Source: Demequina activiva
Lineage (GTDB): Bacteria > Actinomycetota > Actinomycetes > Actinomycetales > Demequinaceae
Reading direction: 5' to 3'
DNA: 64,000 bases
Assembly (NCBI RefSeq): GCF_016862815.1
Contig: NZ_BONR01000001.1
Location: 310,001 to 374,000 of the forward strand
Shown one piece after another: positions 56,705-64,000 of the stretch (position 1 is the stretch's first letter; the number at the start of each line of letters is the position of its first letter). A program made the translations under genes and the position numbers. The notes below the pieces were generated by a model. That model saw only the letters and a list, made by a program, of their open reading frames with translations, was not told the DNA's origin and ran no database searches.

Positions 56705-57145
56705 TCAGTGGCTCGTCGCGATGCCGAAGCGGCCGAGGACCTTGGAGGCGCCGCCCTTCGACGCCAGCCGGGCACGCGCCTCGCCGGCGTACTCCTTGTG
56801 GAGCTGACGAGCGAGCTTGGCGATGATCGAGTCCGGCACCTGCGGGTTCTCGATCAACGCGAAGACCACCTCCGGCGTCTTGTCGCCGGCGAGCTGGCGG
56901 TGGAGCTCGAGCGGGATGTCGACACGCGGGTTGCGGGCCACACCGGCTCGCACGGCCGGCGAGGGGTCCTGCGCCAGCTTGAGGAGGGTCGTCAGAGGCA
57001 TCGCAGGACGCTCGGCGACCGCCGCGCGAATCTTGGCCTCCTCCGACCGTGCCAGGGTTGCCAGCTCGTGGTCCGAGAGGTTGGGGTCGAGCGCCTGCTG
57101 GACGCTCGCCAGCGCCGTCTGGCGCGAGTAGTTCTCACTGAACAT
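56705..57145 (-). CDS. Small HEAT/leucine-rich-variant repeat protein
   Basis: 146 residues. Helical repeats of about 24 residues: LSDHELATLARSEEAKIRAA, PAMPLTTLLKLAQDPSPAVR, NPRVDIPLELHRQLAGDKTP and NPQVPDSIIAKLARQLHKEY, each ending in VRAxVAxN or a like turn, which is the LRV/HEAT plan. No enzymatic domain. It probably forms a protein-binding solenoid; the partner is unknown. It is inserted between xseA and xseB on the opposite strand. The protein at 58493-58843 is a diverged paralogue, and both share a 12-bp upstream element. Confidence 0.7.
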   Translation of the reverse strand: MFSENYSRQTALASVQQALDPNLSDHELATLARSEEAKIRAAVAERPAMPLTTLLKLAQDPSPAVRAGVARNPRVDIPLELHRQLAGDKTPEVVFALIENPQVPDSIIAKLARQLHKEYAGEARARLASKGGASKVLGRFGIATSH

Positions 57146-57209
57146 TGCTCATCACTCCATTGTGAAGATGGTTCATGCACTTGTACTGGATGAGAGTGCT
57201 CGGAGGCCT

Positions 57210-57221
57210 CACTATGACGCG
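57210..57221. promoter_or_regulatory. Shared element CACTATGACGCG, copy 1
   Basis: Identical to 58905-58916. It lies 65 bases upstream of the LRV gene start at 57145 and 15 bases before the xseB ATG. On the minus strand CATAGT could be a -10 box. No clear -35 is seen. Confidence 0.45.
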
Positions 57222-57235
57222 ATACCGTGTGGCAT

Positions 57236-57517
57236 ATGTCTCACACCGAGGACGTCCAGAACCTGACCTACGAGCAGGCACGGGACGAGCTGATCGCCAT
57301 CGTCGCGAAGCTCGAGGCCGGCAGTGCCACGCTCGACGAGTCGCTCGGGCTGTGGGAGCGCGGCGAAGCGCTCGGAGCCCGCTGCCAGGAGCTGCTCGAG
57401 GGCGCGCGCGAGCGCATCACCGAGGCGCGCGGCGAGGACGACGGTGACGACGAGCTCGATCCCGCAGCGGACGCTGGCGTCGTCGCGGTGATTCCCGCCG
57501 AGGAGGACGACGAATGA
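57236..57517 (+). CDS. xseB: Exodeoxyribonuclease VII small subunit
   Basis: 93 residues from ATG 57236. The pattern [20 protein letters not shown] and then [20 protein letters not shown] is the XseB helix-turn-helix that binds XseA. The C-terminal ~30 residues are an acidic tail. The ribosome site is weak. It overlaps the kinase gene by four bases (ATGA), so both are translated from one message. It is separated from xseA by the oppositely oriented LRV gene. Confidence 0.93.
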   Translation: MSHTEDVQNLTYEQARDELIAIVAKLEAGSATLDESLGLWERGEALGARCQELLEGARERITEARGEDDGDDELDPAADAGVVAVIPAEEDDE

Positions 57518-58437
57518 GCGACACTGCACTGGTGATCGGCGAAGCGCTGGTCGACGTGGTGCGCCGCACCGACGGGAGCGTGGAGGTGCACCCTGGCGGC
57601 TCGCCCGCGAACGTGGCGATCGGGCTGGGACGCCTGGGCCGCGACGTCGAGCTGCTGACGTGGCTGGGCGATGATGCGCACGGCGACCAGGTGCGCGCCC
57701 ACCTGGCGGGATCAGGAGTGACGCTGTCTCCCGGCTCTTCCTCAGCGCCGCGGACGTCCGTGGCCACTGCCACGCTGGACGCCACGGGCGCGGCCACCTA
57801 CGACTTCGACCTCACCTGGGAGATCGCGGCGGGTGCGGCACCCGTCACTGCCCCGCTCGTGGCGCACACGGGCTCCATCGCCGCCGTGCTCGAGCCTGGC
57901 GGCGCGGACGTGGTGAGCCTGCTCGCCGGCGCTCGCTCGACGTCCACGATCACGTACGACCCCAACGCGCGTCCTGCGCTCATGGGCGACCCCGCGACCG
58001 CTCTCGCAGCCATCGAGACCGTCATCGATGTCGCGGACGTGGTGAAGGTCTCCGACGAGGACATCGAGTGGCTCACCGGCGGGGCCGGCGTGGACGGCAT
58101 CGCGCGCTCGTGGGCCGCACGAGGGCCGGCGTTCGTGGTGGTCACCCGCGGCGGTGACGGCGCCACGGCGTTCATGGCGGACGGCCGTGAGCTGTCGATC
58201 GCGGCGCCGAGCGTGAGCGTCGCGGACACCGTGGGCGCAGGCGACTCCTTCATGGGTGGTCTGATCGACGGGCTGTGGGGAGCGGGCCTGCTGGGCGCCG
58301 GCCACCGTGACGCGCTGCATGGCATCGGCACCGATGTCCTCGAGGGAATCCTCGACCGCTGCGCCCGTATCGCCGCGATCACCGTGTCACGCCCGGGGGC
58401 GAACCCGCCGTCGAGTGCGGAGCTGGGCGAGGCCTGA
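57514..58437 (+). CDS. PfkB-family carbohydrate kinase (fructokinase-like)
   Basis: 307 residues. The N-terminal [20 protein letters not shown] and [20 protein letters not shown] form the sugar site; [16 protein letters not shown] is the C-terminal PfkB signature with the catalytic Asp. It phosphorylates a sugar, most likely fructose, with ATP. The Gly-Gly of PGGSPAN fits the fructokinase/ribokinase group, but the exact sugar is uncertain. It is translationally coupled to xseB and followed by a hairpin. Confidence 0.88.
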   Translation: MSDTALVIGEALVDVVRRTDGSVEVHPGGSPANVAIGLGRLGRDVELLTWLGDDAHGDQVRAHLAGSGVTLSPGSSSAPRTSVATATLDATGAATYDFDLTWEIAAGAAPVTAPLVAHTGSIAAVLEPGGADVVSLLAGARSTSTITYDPNARPALMGDPATALAAIETVIDVADVVKVSDEDIEWLTGGAGVDGIARSWAARGPAFVVVTRGGDGATAFMADGRELSIAAPSVSVADTVGAGDSFMGGLIDGLWGAGLLGAGHRDALHGIGTDVLEGILDRCARIAAITVSRPGANPPSSAELGEA

Positions 58438-58450
58438 GAGCCTCGCGCGC

Positions 58451-58472
58451 GGAGCGTGCCGCGACACGCTCC
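58451..58472 (+). terminator. Hairpin after the PfkB kinase
   Basis: GGAGCGTG (58451-58458), loop CCGCGA, CACGCTCC (58465-58472). Perfect eight-bp stem 13 bases past the stop and before the convergent LRV gene. Confidence 0.5.
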
Positions 58473-58492
58473 CGTGCGGGAGTGGCGCGCTG

Positions 58493-58843
58493 TCAGGCAG
58501 CGACGCTCGAGCGAGCGTCGCGCAGCGCCGCCGGCACGAAGGTGTTCGCCTCGAGCGCCGCACGCACGCTCGCATCCGCGTCGCGACCCAGCCGCCGCAT
58601 GGTCGACACCGACACCGCCACCGCCTGGTTGCCGGCCACCGCAGCGCGCACGGCGGCCTCGGGGTCCGTCGACAGGTGGATGAGCACGCCGATGGGCGTC
58701 TCGCGGGCTGCGGCCAGGGCCGCTCGGACCGCGGTGTTGCGGGAGGCAGCGAGCTGGACGGCACGCTCGTGGCTGGGGTGAGCGAGGATCTCGCGCAGGG
58801 CGCGGCGGGACTGCGGCGTCCAAGGCTTGCGCGGTTCGTGCAT
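58493..58843 (-). CDS. Small HEAT/leucine-rich-variant repeat protein, paralogue
   Basis: 116 residues. Repeats include LAHPSHERAVQLAASRNTAV, RETPIGVLIHLSTDPEAAVR, GNQAVAVSVSTMRRLGRDAD and ASVRAALEANTFVPAALRDA. Alignment by eye to the protein at 56705-57145 shows the same TPxxxLxxLxxDPxxAVRAxVAxN order and a similar final AL-x-N-x-VP. It is shorter and more basic at the N-terminus. Function unknown, solenoid binding role inferred. It is divergent from fumC. Confidence 0.65.
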   Translation of the reverse strand: MHEPRKPWTPQSRRALREILAHPSHERAVQLAASRNTAVRAALAAARETPIGVLIHLSTDPEAAVRAAVAGNQAVAVSVSTMRRLGRDADASVRAALEANTFVPAALRDARSSVAA

Positions 58844-58904
58844 CGTTGCTGATCCTTCGGGGTCTTTGTGAACGTTCTCGGATGGTGAGAGCGGACGCGC
58901 ACGG

Positions 58905-58916
58905 CACTATGACGCG
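58905..58916. promoter_or_regulatory. Shared element CACTATGACGCG, copy 2
   Basis: Identical 12-mer to 57210-57221, here 62 bases upstream of the second LRV gene (58843) and 59 bases before fumC. It is flanked by two AACGTTCTCG direct repeats (58871-58880 and 58925-58934), each with a palindromic AACGTT core. Confidence 0.45.
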
Positions 58917-58974
58917 GTTTCGCCAACGTTCTCGAGGCGTGGTCGGACGCCACAGTCCTGCCACAATGTGAGGC

Positions 58975-60387
58975 ATGACCGAGCAGAGCAACGACGCCAC
59001 CCCCCAGTTCCGCATCGAGCACGACACCATGGGCGAGGTGCGGGTCCCCATCGACGCGCTCTACCGGGCGCAGACCCAGCGCGCTGTCGAGAACTTCCCG
59101 ATCTCCGGCATCACGCTCGAGCGCCGCCACATCGAGGCGCTCGCACGCGTCAAGAAGGCCGCCGCGCGCGCCAACGCCGAGCTGGGCGTGCTGAGCCAGG
59201 ACATCGCCGATGCCGTGGTCGCTGCCGCCGACGAGGTCGCCTCAGGTGCCCATGACGCCCACTTCCCCGTGGATGTGTTCCAGACCGGGTCCGGAACGTC
59301 CTCCAACATGAACACCAACGAGGTGATCGCGACCCTGGCGACCCGCGGCCTGGGCGAGGACGTCCACCCCAACGACCACGTCAACGCCTCCCAGTCCAGC
59401 AACGACGTGTTCCCCACCTCCGTGCACGTGGCAGCCACCTCCACCTTGGTGAACGACCTCCTCCCGCAGCTCGAGCGCCTCGCGCAGTCGCTGGAGGCCA
59501 AGTCCACCGAGTTCGCGGACGTCTACAAGTCCGGACGCACGCACCTGATGGACGCCACGCCCGTGACCTTGGGCCAGGAGTTCGGCGGCTATGCGGCCGC
59601 GATCCGCCACGGCATGGAGCGCCTCGATGCCGCACTGCCGCGTGTGGCCGAGGTGCCGCTGGGCGGCACGGCGGTGGGCACCGGGATCAACACCCCGGAC
59701 GGCTTCCCGCAGCGCGTCATCGAGCTGCTCGCCGAGGACACCGGGCTGCCCATCACCGAGGCGCGGGACCACTTCGAGGCGCAGTCCGCGCGGGACGGCC
59801 TGGTCGAGGTGTCCGGTGCGCTCAAGACCATCGCGGTGTCGCTCACCAAGATCTGCAACGACCTGCGCTGGATGGGCTCCGGACCCAACACGGGGCTCGC
59901 CGAGATCGCGCTGCCGGACCTCCAGCCCGGCTCGTCGATCATGCCGGGCAAGGTCAACCCGGTGGTGCCCGAGGCGGTGCTGATGGTCTGCGCGCGCGTG
60001 GTGGGCAATGACGCCACGGTCGCGTGGGCGGGAGCCTCGGGAACCTTCGAGCTCAATGTCCAGATCCCGGTCATGGCACTGGGCGTGCTCGAGTCGATGC
60101 GACTGCTGGGCAACGCGGCCGAGGTGCTGGCGGCCCGCACCGTGGACGGCATCACGGCCAACGTCGACCGCGCCCGCCGCTACGCGGAGGCCTCCCCATC
60201 CATCGTGACGCCGCTGAACCGCGTGATCGGCTACGAGAATGCCGCGAAGATCGCCAAGTACGCCGTGAAGGAGGGCCTCACGGTCCGTGAGGCGACCATC
60301 GCGCTGGGCTTCGTCGAGCGCGGCGAGATCACGGAGGAGGAGCTCGATGCCCGCCTCGACGTGACCACGATGGTGGGCGACCGCTAG
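58975..60387 (+). CDS. fumC: Fumarate hydratase, class II
   Basis: 470 residues. Interconverts fumarate and malate without an Fe-S cluster. [30 protein letters not shown] and the signature [20 protein letters not shown] are all present. The catalytic His is in [13 protein letters not shown] and the Ser in SSIMPGK. It is a homotetramer in the cytosol. A stem with 11-bp arms closes the unit; CACAAT seven bases before the ATG might be a leaderless promoter. Confidence 0.97.
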   Translation: MTEQSNDATPQFRIEHDTMGEVRVPIDALYRAQTQRAVENFPISGITLERRHIEALARVKKAAARANAELGVLSQDIADAVVAAADEVASGAHDAHFPVDVFQTGSGTSSNMNTNEVIATLATRGLGEDVHPNDHVNASQSSNDVFPTSVHVAATSTLVNDLLPQLERLAQSLEAKSTEFADVYKSGRTHLMDATPVTLGQEFGGYAAAIRHGMERLDAALPRVAEVPLGGTAVGTGINTPDGFPQRVIELLAEDTGLPITEARDHFEAQSARDGLVEVSGALKTIAVSLTKICNDLRWMGSGPNTGLAEIALPDLQPGSSIMPGKVNPVVPEAVLMVCARVVGNDATVAWAGASGTFELNVQIPVMALGVLESMRLLGNAAEVLAARTVDGITANVDRARRYAEASPSIVTPLNRVIGYENAAKIAKYAVKEGLTVREATIALGFVERGEITEEELDARLDVTTMVGDR

Positions 60388-60435
60388 ACGCCGGGGATCC
60401 GTGCGCCCAGCCTGCGGGCGACGCGACCCCGACAG

Positions 60436-60471
60436 CGAGTGCTGGGCCACCGTGGGGTGACCCAGCACTCG
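60436..60471. terminator. Bidirectional hairpin after fumC
   Basis: CGAGTGCTGGG (60436-60446) and CCCAGCACTCG (60461-60471), perfect 11-bp arms with a 14-base loop that can pair further. It lies between the convergent fumC and GH43 genes. Confidence 0.65.
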
Positions 60472-60510
60472 GCGCTGCCACGCTCGGCAGAGCGCAGCGC
60501 CGTGCGCGGG

Positions 60511-64000
<3,490 letters not shown>

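Overview
The window is a gene-dense, high-GC stretch of an actinobacterial chromosome. I see no rRNA, tRNA, CRISPR array or insertion sequence. Gene content and order point to the Micrococcales, near the Cellulomonas/Demequina type. The evidence is the sigE-rseA-htrA-tatB block, the succinylase-branch lysine genes dapE, dapD and dapC near fdxA and gltA, an SCO4848-type membrane protein, a VanW protein, DUF3117, and surface proteins ending in sortase-like signals. This placement is inference; no 16S gene is present.

Layout. 0-4.5 kb: the end of sdhA, sdhB, a DUF4190-like membrane protein, then trpS with a BrkB/YihY membrane protein. 4.5-8.5 kb: an ECF sigma factor, its zinc anti-sigma factor, an HtrA protease and TatB in one tight operon. 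It is driven by a self-type promoter and faces an O-methyltransferase, the same arrangement as around sigE in Mycobacterium. 8.5-21.7 kb: housekeeping genes, namely DUF3117, a LOG-family enzyme, dapE/dapD, a lysozyme-like lipid- or wall-side protein, gltA, dapC, fdxA, VanW and typA. 21.7-30.2 kb: one giant surface protein of about 2,844 residues with a CshA/GEVED-like head, 24 tandem cadherin/Ig-like repeats and a LALTG wall-sorting tail. 30.5-35.6 kb: small stress, regulatory and transport genes.

35-45.5 kb looks like an accessory segment. It holds a large LuxR (LAL) regulator, two alpha/beta hydrolases around a SnoaL-like protein, a TRIC-type channel with an odd tail, an unknown ORF, a small membrane protein and an AraC/GyrI-like regulator. 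It lies just downstream of the 3' end of ychF, and near-copies of that 3' end recur twice inside it. 45.5-52.9 kb: ychF, then a complete peptide ABC importer. 52.9-60.4 kb: rmuC, ispH, xseA/xseB, a PfkB kinase, fumC and two small paralogous HEAT/LRV-repeat proteins. 60.5 kb to the end: a large wall-anchored double-GH43 glycosidase, cut by the window edge.

How the parts fit. The sigma-E operon monitors and repairs envelope stress. The sdhA/B, fumC and gltA genes belong to the TCA cycle. The dap genes make meso-diaminopimelate for lysine and peptidoglycan. The adhesin and the GH43 enzyme suggest a cell that binds and digests plant-type polysaccharide, with the Dpp-type importer taking up peptides. 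The most unusual features are the trimer-of-repeats structure of the adhesin, a dispersed hairpin family built on CGCATCGGCC that is not seen in the accessory segment, the ychF-tail copies, and a 12-bp element at nearly the same distance from both LRV genes.
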